Source of the DNA: Raoultibacter massiliensis
GTDB taxonomy: Bacteria; Actinomycetota; Coriobacteriia; Coriobacteriales; Eggerthellaceae
Length of the DNA stretch: 23,666 nt
Direction: 5' to 3'
Assembly: GCF_900199545.1 (NCBI RefSeq)
Contig: NZ_LT962671.1
Coordinates: 1,968,131-1,991,796, forward strand
Shown here: one piece after another, positions 15,482 to 22,575 of the stretch
Layout of the letters: the number at the start of each line of letters is the position of its first letter
Numbering within the stretch: the stretch's first letter is position 1
Program-made: the position numbers and the translations under genes
The notes under the pieces: model-generated
Told to the model about the DNA's origin: nothing
The model's database searches: none
The model's input: the letters and a program-made list of their open reading frames with translations, nothing else

Positions 15482-15510
15482 GCCGCTTCGCGTAAAAAAC
15501 GCGAAGCGGC
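15482..15510. promoter_or_regulatory. Perfect 12-bp inverted repeat in reductase 2 / luxR gap
   Basis: GCCGCTTCGCGT (15482-15493) and ACGCGAAGCGGC (15499-15510) are separated by five A. It lies about 85 bases before the reductase 2 start, so it could be a hairpin in that gene's leader, an operator, or a terminator blocking transcription into one of the divergent genes. The sequence alone does not decide. Confidence 0.6.
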
Positions 15511-15606
15511 TTCTTGCATGACCATAAAACAGGGTATTTTTCGCATATGGGAGCCCATGCCACTGTTTTGCCGCAGCGCAGAAAGCCCAAGCCGGGAGCC
15601 CTGATG

Positions 15607-15641
15607 TATAATCCGTTGCATCGACTCAACATCGATGCAAC
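15607..15641 (+). promoter_or_regulatory. luxR -10 element and 10-bp dyad
   Basis: A consensus -10 TATAAT (15607-15612) has no -35 at normal distance, which fits a promoter that needs an activator. Directly downstream a perfect dyad GTTGCATCGA-N7-TCGATGCAAC (15615-15641) would begin at the transcription start. It may be an operator for feedback by the LuxR protein or a hairpin just ahead of the ribosome site. Confidence 0.6.
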
Positions 15642-15651
15642 AGGGGGAGTA

Positions 15652-17073
15652 TTGACCAAAAGAGTACTTCGAATGCCAAGCGCCAACGATTGGCTGTTCA
15701 TCATAGGGCTCGCATGTTATTGGCCGGCTTTTCGAAACAGCTTCTTCGGGCTAGTTTTCGCCGAAAACGGCGGCAACGCACAATTCGATGTTGAATACCT
15801 GCTGTTCCTTGGACTTGTAGCTGTCGTATGCAGCGCTTGCCTTCTCAGAAATTCGATTGTCGATAGGATACTCGGGTCCAAGCGGATTGTCGTTTTCGGA
15901 TTTGGCGTTTTAGCGTCCGCCGGCATTTCGCTTAGCTATTTTTGCGGCCTCTTCGATCTGCCTTGGGGCTTTTCATTCGCTGGAACCTTCCTATCGGCAT
16001 CGGGTTTTGTCGTCATTACGTTTGCATGGTCCCTTGAAGCGGCAAGATCTCGCGAACGCAACATGTTCCTCAACATCGCCATGTCGTTTTTTTTAAGCTT
16101 TATCCTGTCGCTGACAAGTCTCCTTCCCAATCCCGTTTCCCTTGCTTTGCCGTTTCTTTCCTGGATGGTCTCAGGAGCTGCATATACCGCCTACCAGCCA
16201 CCTCGCACGAGGCCCGACTATTCGCAAAACGCTCAAGGGTCCGTAAGGAGTGCGCTGTCCGGCCTCGTCATTCTCCTGATCGCCTTTCTCGTAATCGGCG
16301 CCATAATAAGGGGGTTCCTTTACTTCGGAACAATCTCTTATTCGCCCGAGCAAGGAACGTATTCAAGACGGGCAATATCGCTTGCCCTATCGCTCATCAT
16401 CGTCTGCATTGCCTACAGAGCCGATACGGGCAGGCCTCTTCTCTTCTGGCTTTGGACACTCGTCGCGCTGGTCTTTTTCTGCGGCCTGTTCCTTATTGGC
16501 GCCCTTTATCCGGCCATGCCCGAGCTAGCAAGCGGAGTGGCTATTTCGGGACGCACTTTTGTATCCTTCTTCCTTTGGGTTGCCCTCATCCTCGCTGTAA
16601 GAGAAAAACGACTCTCGCTCGTATCGGTCGTCGGATCGCTTTTCGTGCTCGTTGAATGCGTCTCTGGATTTTGCAGCTACTTCGTTGCGCCCGAAATAGC
16701 AAGAACGATCGACCTGCCCATTGCAACCTATCTTCCCGCCTTCGCGCTTTTGATTGCATTTATACTTGTGGCGAGCACCATCGTCTTCCTCGCCCTCTTG
16801 GCCAACAGAAAGCTTGCCGAGCTACCGACGGCAAACCGTCTTTCACGCGAAGCCGCATGTACGGCCCTCGCAGAAGAGCACGGCCTTACCGCACGCGAAG
16901 CCGAAGTCATGCTGGAGTTTTCTCAAGGAAACAGCCTCAAAAAAGTTGCTGAAACGATGTACATTTCGACTAGCACGGCACAGACCCACGTCAAGAGCCT
17001 GTACAGAAAAATGGGGATTCATTCGAAGCAAGAACTTATCGATCTCGTTGGTGAATGCATGGGCGAGCGCTAA
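15652..17073 (+). CDS. Membrane-embedded LuxR-family regulator (LuxR 1)
   Basis: About 473 residues. Roughly 12 hydrophobic segments fill the first ~400 residues, and a LuxR-type helix-turn-helix ends it: GLTAREAEVMLEFSQGNSLKKVAETMYISTSTAQTHVKSLYRKMGI. Such proteins are common in Eggerthellaceae next to flavoprotein reductases and are thought to sense a compound in the membrane or outside and activate the adjacent reductase. The start is uncertain. TTG at 15652 has GGGGGAG just upstream and lies after the TATAAT; an ATG at 15604 overlaps the -10 and is less likely. The final codons are repeated at 13537-13556. Confidence 0.83.
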   Translation: MTKRVLRMPSANDWLFIIGLACYWPAFRNSFFGLVFAENGGNAQFDVEYLLFLGLVAVVCSACLLRNSIVDRILGSKRIVVFGFGVLASAGISLSYFCGLFDLPWGFSFAGTFLSASGFVVITFAWSLEAARSRERNMFLNIAMSFFLSFILSLTSLLPNPVSLALPFLSWMVSGAAYTAYQPPRTRPDYSQNAQGSVRSALSGLVILLIAFLVIGAIIRGFLYFGTISYSPEQGTYSRRAISLALSLIIVCIAYRADTGRPLLFWLWTLVALVFFCGLFLIGALYPAMPELASGVAISGRTFVSFFLWVALILAVREKRLSLVSVVGSLFVLVECVSGFCSYFVAPEIARTIDLPIATYLPAFALLIAFILVASTIVFLALLANRKLAELPTANRLSREAACTALAEEHGLTAREAEVMLEFSQGNSLKKVAETMYISTSTAQTHVKSLYRKMGIHSKQELIDLVGECMGER

Positions 17074-17082
17074 GGGGGCAGG
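17054..17082 (+). repeat. Right copy of ~30-bp direct repeat (luxR 3' end)
   Basis: Covers the last codons of LuxR 1 and the nine bases after its stop. It matches 13537-13566 with 22 identical bases followed by one indel. The two copies, in the same orientation, bracket reductase 2 and LuxR 1 (about 3.5 kb). Confidence 0.8.
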
Positions 17083-17197
17083 CGATCCGACCTGCGCTCC
17101 CACAGGCGCCGCAGGTAAGCCGGCGGGCACCGGAAGGCAACTGGGCGTGCCGCCCCCGAAGTCGGTGTCGGCACCGGGAGCGAAAACGGGCGGGCGG

Positions 17198-17206
17198 TGC
17201 TACAAT
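17198..17206 (+). promoter_or_regulatory. Extended -10 of the nrdG-type gene
   Basis: TGC-TACAAT is an extended -10 with no matching -35. It lies only 9 bases before the ATG, so transcripts starting at the usual distance would be almost leaderless. Confidence 0.4.
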
Positions 17207-17215
17207 CGAGGGATT

Positions 17216-17929
17216 ATGAAACTTGCAGGACTTCAAAAACTCACCCTTCTCGATTATCCGGGAAAGACGGCCGCGACGGTGTTTCTCCCCGGATGCAACT
17301 TCCGCTGCCCGTTCTGCCACAACGCCGAACTCGTGATCGGCTGCGGCAAAGGATCGGAAGCGGATTTTCCCAATGTCTCCGAAGAGGAGTTCTTCTCTTT
17401 TCTCGATAAGCGCCAAGGCTTGCTCGACGGCGTCTGCATCACGGGAGGAGAACCCCTGCTGCAGCCCGACATCGCCGCATTCTGCGAAGCCATCAAGCAA
17501 CGCGGGTTCGCAATCAAGCTCGATACGAACGGGAGCTTTCCGAATCGATTGGCGGAGCTTGTCGAGGCGAATCTGGTCGATTGCGTTGCCATGGACGTCA
17601 AGAATGCTCCTGCATGCTACGCCGAGACCGTTGGCAGGCCTGGCTTCGACGTTTCGCCCGTCGCACAGAGCGTCGCCTACTTGCTTTCGGGGACCGTGCC
17701 GTTCGAATTTCGAACCACCGTCGTGCGCGAATACCATAATGAAGCACGCCTGCGCGAACTCGCCCGATGGATAGAGGGCACGCCCGCATGGTTTCTCCAG
17801 GGTTTCGTCGATTCGGATACCGTGCTTGCAGGCGAAAACATTTTGCACGGCTATTCGCCCGAGGAGCTGAGAAGCTTTTCGACATCGCTCCAAGAAATCG
17901 TCCCAAACGTCGAAGTGCGCGGGATTTAG
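17216..17929 (+). CDS. nrdG: Radical-SAM activating enzyme, anaerobic RNR activase (NrdG2) type
   Basis: A 237-residue radical-SAM protein. The N-terminus MKLAGLQKLTLLDYPGKTAATVFLPGCNFRCPFCHN is typical of the NrdG2 group; CNFRCPFC (25-32 region) supplies the CxxxCxxC cluster ligands and TGGEPLLQ (about 77-84) the SAM-binding GGE motif. It would make the glycyl radical in NrdD using SAM and a 4Fe-4S cluster. It is not beside nrdD but about 4 kb away, separated by the reductase 2/LuxR 1 segment, and is the only activase in the window. GAGG stands 4 bases before the ATG. A longer open frame to 16754 overlaps luxR and is not real. It could also activate another glycyl-radical enzyme. Confidence 0.85.
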   Translation: MKLAGLQKLTLLDYPGKTAATVFLPGCNFRCPFCHNAELVIGCGKGSEADFPNVSEEEFFSFLDKRQGLLDGVCITGGEPLLQPDIAAFCEAIKQRGFAIKLDTNGSFPNRLAELVEANLVDCVAMDVKNAPACYAETVGRPGFDVSPVAQSVAYLLSGTVPFEFRTTVVREYHNEARLRELARWIEGTPAWFLQGFVDSDTVLAGENILHGYSPEELRSFSTSLQEIVPNVEVRGI

Positions 17930-17972
17930 CTTCTTGAACTGGAACTATATCAATATCCTCCTTTTGTGAGGA

Positions 17973-17994
17973 CGACGCTTTCTGCGGCGTTTTC
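17973..17994 (+). terminator. Weak terminator after nrdG-type gene
   Basis: CGACGC-TTTCT-GCGGCG (17973-17989, one mismatch) is followed by TTTTCT. It lies 44 bases after the stop and before reductase 3. Confidence 0.45.
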
Positions 17995-18037
17995 TAGACT
18001 CGCCTTGTTTCTTCGGATTCATTGACAAGGAGGGTGT

Positions 18038-20452
18038 ATGACAACGAACATCAACAGGCGAAGTTTTTTGAAAGGTACGGCATTGAGCCTTGCCGTCGGA
18101 GCCGGCATGGCCACCGCAGGCGGTATCCTCAGCGGCTGCTCGACTGACAGCGAAACAGCTCGGGGAGAAAGCGGGACATTCAGCGCTTCGTCCAAGGGAT
18201 TCCACGGCGACGTTACCGTGAAACTGACCATCGAAGATGGAAGAATCGCCAAAGCAGACATCGCCGACATGGGAGAAACGCCGGAAAAGGGAGGGAAGGC
18301 GGCACAGATCCTCTCCGAGAAAATCGCCGAGGCAGGCAGCCTCGATGGCATCGATTCGGTTTCCGGAGCAACGACGACAAGCAGAGCGATTTTCAGAGCC
18401 GCAGAGGAATGCCTCCAGCAAGCAGGCCTCCTAGAAGAGACCGGGGATGTGGCGATGAAGCCGGGGATCTACGTCGGCGAAGCGTACGGATTCGACTGGA
18501 TCGAACCCGTACGGGTTAAAATCGAAGTCGACGAATCAAGCTTCAAAAGCATCGAAGTTATCGACAAGAAGCTTAACCGAGAAGAGCCCCTCATTATGAA
18601 GGCAGCCGAAGACCTTCTCATCCCCCGCATGATCGAAACGCAATCCGTTACGATCGACTCGATCACCGGCGCAACGAGCGTAAGCGCGGGCATCAAAACG
18701 GCTACGGAACGCGCACTCGTCAAAGCCCTTGCCGCAGGCGGATCGAACGGTACAGCTATTCATAACTTCTATAAACCGCTCGAGCAGTCATCCGACGAGA
18801 AAACGCTCGACTACGACATCGTCGTATGCGGACTCGGCGGGGCAGGCTCCTCGGCGGCGATGGCTGCAGCCGAAGCGATGGTCCAAGCAGGCAAAGAGGT
18901 CAGCGTCTTGGCAATAGAAACGGCAGGCAAATACGGCGGCACCGCCTCGAATGCGGGAGAGCCCTTCAGCATAAACGCCCCTCGCTATATCGAGAAATAC
19001 AACAACGGCGAAGCGTGGTGCGATTACGACAGCCTGTATGACGACTGGATGGCGAACTACTCGAAAGGCACGCCCTGCAAACCAGAATGCGTAAAGCTCC
19101 TTATGGACGAATCGGGGAAAACGGTCGACTGGCTCCAATTCGACCATGGATTCGTGTTCAGCAATGCCAAGAAGGGTTTCGGCACCAGCACATGGCTGTG
19201 CAAGCAGCAATACATCTATCTCTCGAACCAAGACGAAGGAAAGGATTACGCAGCCGAATACCCTGATTACACCTTCGGCGACCGATCCACCTCAGTGGGG
19301 CAATACTACGACCGCATCATTGCCGACTTCGAAGCGCTCGGCGGCGAGTATCTTCTTGAGACGCAGGCATACGAGCTCATCCTTGACGATTCGGGGAGCT
19401 CGGTAAAGGGGGTAAAGGCCCGCAGCAACGTTGACGGAACAGAATACATAATCAATGCCAAAGCCGTCATCTTGTGCACCGGCGGATTCGGCGGCAATGG
19501 CGACATGCTTGAAAAATACCTGCAAAGCCCCGAGTACCCCCTCGCCGCACGGTGGCACCTTTGGGGCATGTATCAGAACAAAGGGCAGATGATCGACTCC
19601 GCCATCCAGCAAGGGGCGGGAACCTACAATATCGATATGTCCCCCTGCATTCACTTCAAGACCACATCCGACTACCTCACCGAGTACCCATGCTATTACC
19701 GCGATGGCCTCGAAGAGCGAATGCTCGAACAAAATACCTGGTCGCTCAATGACATTCCCATGATGATGGGAATCAACGGAAATGCGCTGCAGGTGGGCAC
19801 GGACGGCATCCGTCACTACAACGAAAGCGGTACGTTCGCATTCTGGGCCGGAGGCCCAAGCTGGTTCACCATATACGGAAGCGATTATGTAGACGGACTC
19901 GCCCAAAACGGATATCCCGGCGAAGATGGCAAATTCCAAAGTTCCACAAAAGTATTCGGCCAAGGCGGATACCCTCAGGCAACGCCCATCCCGCAAATCT
20001 ACGAAGTTCTGGAAGCCGCCGAAAACAAAGGGTACGCATTCAAAGCCGATACGCTCGAGGAACTCGCGGAGAAAATAGGAGTTCCCGCCGATGCCTTCGT
20101 GGCGCAGGTTGAACGATACGAAGGTTACTGCAAGAACGGCAAGGACGAAGAGTTCGACAAAAGCGAGAAAACCCTTATCTCACAGATCAATTACGGCCCC
20201 TACTATGCGATCAAAGCGGATGCAACGCCCTACGCAACGATCGCCGCACTCGATGTCGATACGAACCTCAACGTTCTTAAAACCGATGGCAGCACGCCAA
20301 TCGGCGGCCTGTACGCGTGCGGAAATGACAGCGGAGGCGTACTCTACACGAATCTCGAGCCTTACGCCCAATACGGCGGAGTAGCGCTCGGATGGGCTTT
20401 TACGTCGGGACGACTGGCTGGAACAAACGCGGTAGAGAAACTCGATTCGTAA
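18038..20452 (+). CDS. Tat-exported flavoprotein reductase with two FMN-bind domains, reductase 3
   Basis: An 804-residue secreted flavoprotein. RRSFLKG (7-13) plus lipobox LSGC (Cys34) point to a Tat lipoprotein. Two FMN-bind domains follow: about 46-130 with the attachment motif SGATTT (109-114, acceptor Thr114), and about 140-232 with TGATSVS (210-216), where the normal acceptor position is Val215. The FAD-dependent reductase domain runs from DIVVCGLGGAG (260-270) to the end. In urocanate-type reductases one covalently bound FMN passes electrons to FAD; a second would lengthen the chain. The residues after RHYNE (592-596) read SGTFAF instead of the fumarate reductase TRD. The start has AAGGAGGG 3-4 bases upstream. 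A membrane LuxR regulator follows in the same direction. Confidence 0.9.
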   Translation: MTTNINRRSFLKGTALSLAVGAGMATAGGILSGCSTDSETARGESGTFSASSKGFHGDVTVKLTIEDGRIAKADIADMGETPEKGGKAAQILSEKIAEAGSLDGIDSVSGATTTSRAIFRAAEECLQQAGLLEETGDVAMKPGIYVGEAYGFDWIEPVRVKIEVDESSFKSIEVIDKKLNREEPLIMKAAEDLLIPRMIETQSVTIDSITGATSVSAGIKTATERALVKALAAGGSNGTAIHNFYKPLEQSSDEKTLDYDIVVCGLGGAGSSAAMAAAEAMVQAGKEVSVLAIETAGKYGGTASNAGEPFSINAPRYIEKYNNGEAWCDYDSLYDDWMANYSKGTPCKPECVKLLMDESGKTVDWLQFDHGFVFSNAKKGFGTSTWLCKQQYIYLSNQDEGKDYAAEYPDYTFGDRSTSVGQYYDRIIADFEALGGEYLLETQAYELILDDSGSSVKGVKARSNVDGTEYIINAKAVILCTGGFGGNGDMLEKYLQSPEYPLAARWHLWGMYQNKGQMIDSAIQQGAGTYNIDMSPCIHFKTTSDYLTEYPCYYRDGLEERMLEQNTWSLNDIPMMMGINGNALQVGTDGIRHYNESGTFAFWAGGPSWFTIYGSDYVDGLAQNGYPGEDGKFQSSTKVFGQGGYPQATPIPQIYEVLEAAENKGYAFKADTLEELAEKIGVPADAFVAQVERYEGYCKNGKDEEFDKSEKTLISQINYGPYYAIKADATPYATIAALDVDTNLNVLKTDGSTPIGGLYACGNDSGGVLYTNLEPYAQYGGVALGWAFTSGRLAGTNAVEKLDS

Positions 20453-20466
20453 ACGCTTCTTCTTAT

Positions 20467-20525
20467 GAGGCTGGATGGACCTGCGCCATCCAGCCTCAAT
20501 CGGCCGACGTCTAAGGCGTCGGTTT
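20467..20525 (+). terminator. Two tandem hairpins after reductase 3
   Basis: A perfect 12-bp stem (20467-20478 and 20486-20497, 7-base loop) is followed by a second hairpin CCGACG/CGTCGG (20504-20522) and TTT. Together they should end the reductase 3 transcript before the next promoter. Confidence 0.75.
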
Positions 20526-20530
20526 CGCTT

Positions 20531-20539
20531 TGCTATACT
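20531..20539 (+). promoter_or_regulatory. Extended -10 of the second luxR gene
   Basis: TGC-TATACT is an extended -10 40 bases before the ATG. No good -35 is visible, partly because the terminator hairpin occupies that place. Confidence 0.5.
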
Positions 20540-20578
20540 TGATCGCAACGGCAGTTGATAGAACCTGGGTGCTACAGC

Positions 20579-22111
20579 ATGGGAAACGATACGCAAAGGA
20601 TCGAGAGGGCTCTTGACAAGGACAGCTTTGCGCTGGCCAGCATAGGCCTCGGTCTTTGCATCGCCTCAACCGAAGCGTTGAGGTACAGTGCCTTATGGCG
20701 CATTTCCGACGAAGGCGCCCTCGATGTGCTTCTTATCAAAATCGTTTCCCTTACGGCCGTGTTTTCCGCGCTGATCCTGCTCTCCAAAAAGCCCAACTTC
20801 AAACCACATGAAAGCACATGGATGCTTGTCGCCATAGCCTTACTGCAAACCATCGGCTTCGCCATGCAGATATCGGCAACGCTGCATCCGGTTCACGATC
20901 ACCTCTTCACCATCGTGCAGAGGACCGTTCTCGAATCGTCATATATCCTTTTCATCGCCTTTGCGAGCTTCTTTCTGGGAGCAAAGCTGCGAGCCGCAAT
21001 ACAAGCACTCGTAATAGGAATCATCATCGCTGGAACAATTCAAATAGCCATTCCCTTCGTATCGTTTGAAGTCGCAAGCGCGCTGATCCTGCTCCTCACT
21101 CCCGCTTCATGCGCATGCCTGGTTTTGGCAGTGCGCAAACAGCGCGCATCGGACGAATGGCTGGAGACTCTTCCCGAAAACGAGCGCGCCGAATTCGATG
21201 ACGCTCCGTCCGAAGCCGCGCCCCTCGCACGCAGCAGCAACCCTGGATCCTACAGGATTCCACTTTGGCAACTATGCCTTACCATAGCGCTTTTCTCATT
21301 CATCGTTTCCGCGATACACTTGCAGTGGCTGCAAGCCCAGGACGGCGAGTCGGCCTCGACGATTATCCAAATTTGCGCGGGCGTTGGTGCAATTCTTGCG
21401 GGGAACCTGCTGCTTCTCGCGAGAAACTCTCTCCAAGGTATCGCAGCCGTCGACTCTGTTCGCCTGCTCGTTCTCCCCATCGCTCTTGCGACCCTCTACG
21501 TTGCTTCGCTCTTAAGCGGTGCCCTAATCGCCCTTTCGGTGATCCCTCTCAACATCACCTACGTTGCCGTGCTTTTCCTCGCATGGATAATCCCTTTCGT
21601 TTACCGATTCAAACGCACCGCCCTCTTCGCCTGCGCATCGCTTTTTCTCGCAAAAAAACTCGGCGTCGTCGTGGGGCTCGGCATCATGAGAGACCTTGCA
21701 AAGGGTGACGCCGACTGGATCGGCACGACCATGATCGTCGCCACCCTGTTCGCCCTTATCGTGTTGAGCGTCATGCACTTTTTCAAGATGGGGCGTCAAG
21801 AGCCTGTTTCGCCCCGAGGCAAAGAAGAGCCCGCCATCGATTCCGAGACGGCGCTCAGCCTTGCATGCGAGAGCATGTCAAAGCAATACAAGCTGACAAA
21901 GCGAGAGGGCGAAGTGCTTGCGCTGCTCGCAAGGGGCCGTAGTGCCACATACATCGCCGAAGCGCTCGTAATTTCAAGCACGACGGCAAAAACCCATGTC
22001 AAACATATCTATCAAAAAGTCGGCATCGCATCGAAGCAGGTTCTTCTCGATATCGTCGAAGACGAACTCAACGACATCCTCGCGGCCCATGGCAAGAAAA
22101 GCATCAACTGA
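20579..22111 (+). CDS. Membrane-embedded LuxR-family regulator (LuxR 2)
   Basis: About 510 residues with roughly 12 hydrophobic segments and a C-terminal LuxR helix-turn-helix: YKLTKREGEVLALLARGRSATYIAEALVISSTTAKTHVKHIYQKVGI. An acidic linker (about 195-220, EWLETLPENERAEFDDAPSEAAP) splits the membrane part in two halves, a layout typical of this group. The ATG at 20579 is chosen; the upstream TTG at 20555 lacks a ribosome site, but the site for 20579 is also weak. It lies directly after reductase 3 and is its likely activator. The gene ends 12 bp from the convergent HHH gene with no terminator between. Confidence 0.85.
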   Translation: MGNDTQRIERALDKDSFALASIGLGLCIASTEALRYSALWRISDEGALDVLLIKIVSLTAVFSALILLSKKPNFKPHESTWMLVAIALLQTIGFAMQISATLHPVHDHLFTIVQRTVLESSYILFIAFASFFLGAKLRAAIQALVIGIIIAGTIQIAIPFVSFEVASALILLLTPASCACLVLAVRKQRASDEWLETLPENERAEFDDAPSEAAPLARSSNPGSYRIPLWQLCLTIALFSFIVSAIHLQWLQAQDGESASTIIQICAGVGAILAGNLLLLARNSLQGIAAVDSVRLLVLPIALATLYVASLLSGALIALSVIPLNITYVAVLFLAWIIPFVYRFKRTALFACASLFLAKKLGVVVGLGIMRDLAKGDADWIGTTMIVATLFALIVLSVMHFFKMGRQEPVSPRGKEEPAIDSETALSLACESMSKQYKLTKREGEVLALLARGRSATYIAEALVISSTTAKTHVKHIYQKVGIASKQVLLDIVEDELNDILAAHGKKSIN

Positions 22112-22123
22112 ACGGCAAGACCA

Positions 22124-22450
22124 TCAGTCCTTCCACGCCCACCATTGGAGCTTCTCGGGATCGGGCTGTTCGGTCTCGGCAAAATAGACGGCCTCCCGAT
22201 ACACATACAGGCAGCACCGGTCAACATCTCCCCCGCTCACCATGCAGTCGCGAGCATACAGCTCCTCGGGATCGGCTCCCGCAAGATCCTCCACGCATGA
22301 AATGCCGATGGCTTGCAGGCGCGCCTTCATGTTCGGCCCGACGCCAGGTATGGTTATCAAATCGGTAGACATCGCAGGTTCTCCCTTGCTCATTGCTCCA
22401 TCGCCTTGGACGGCAGACGCTATAGGCCGGCTTTCGCTTTGCATTCGCAT
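22124..22450 (-). CDS. Cdd1-type helix-hairpin-helix protein
   Basis: A small protein with a helix-hairpin-helix fold: LITIPGVGPNMKARLQAIGI, then VEDLAGADPEELYARDC, and an end DRCCLYVYREAVYFAETEQPDPEKLQWWAWKD typical of the Cdd1 ('pathogenicity locus') family. Its function is unknown; the HhH motif suggests nucleic-acid binding. Several starts are possible: ATG at 22450 has CGGAG 5 bases upstream and sits about 35 bases after a TATACT; ATG at 22372 has AAGGGAG and begins just before the conserved domain. The first was chosen with low certainty. Confidence 0.75.
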   Translation of the reverse strand: MRMQSESRPIASAVQGDGAMSKGEPAMSTDLITIPGVGPNMKARLQAIGISCVEDLAGADPEELYARDCMVSGGDVDRCCLYVYREAVYFAETEQPDPEKLQWWAWKD

Positions 22451-22490
22451 GACAACTCCGATCGCCGTCCGAATTTCGAACACTCATCAC

Positions 22491-22496
22491 AGTATA
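22491..22496 (-). promoter_or_regulatory. Possible -10 of the HHH gene
   Basis: Minus-strand TATACT with no recognisable -35. At the normal spacing the -35 position falls inside the parS site at 22513-22528, so ParB binding could affect this promoter. Confidence 0.4.
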
Positions 22497-22512
22497 CCAA
22501 AATACGAACAAA

Positions 22513-22528
22513 TGTTTCACGTGAAACA
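22513..22528. other. parS: parS chromosome-partition site
   Basis: TGTTTCACGTGAAACA matches the bacterial ParB-binding consensus TGTTNCACGTGAAACA at every position, inside a 20-bp perfect palindrome (22511-22530) in a non-coding gap. ParB loads here with CTP and organises origin segregation. Such sites cluster near oriC, so the window is probably origin-proximal. parA/parB are not in the window. Confidence 0.93.
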
Positions 22529-22575
22529 TTGCCGCGCAAAGGCGGGCGAGATCCGCAGCATCCGCCTGCCGTTCG

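Noticed and set aside
13537..17082. Integrative element with att-like direct repeats
   Set aside because: The repeats would suit att sites, but no integrase, excisionase or transposase is encoded between them. Recombination between related genes is the simpler reading.
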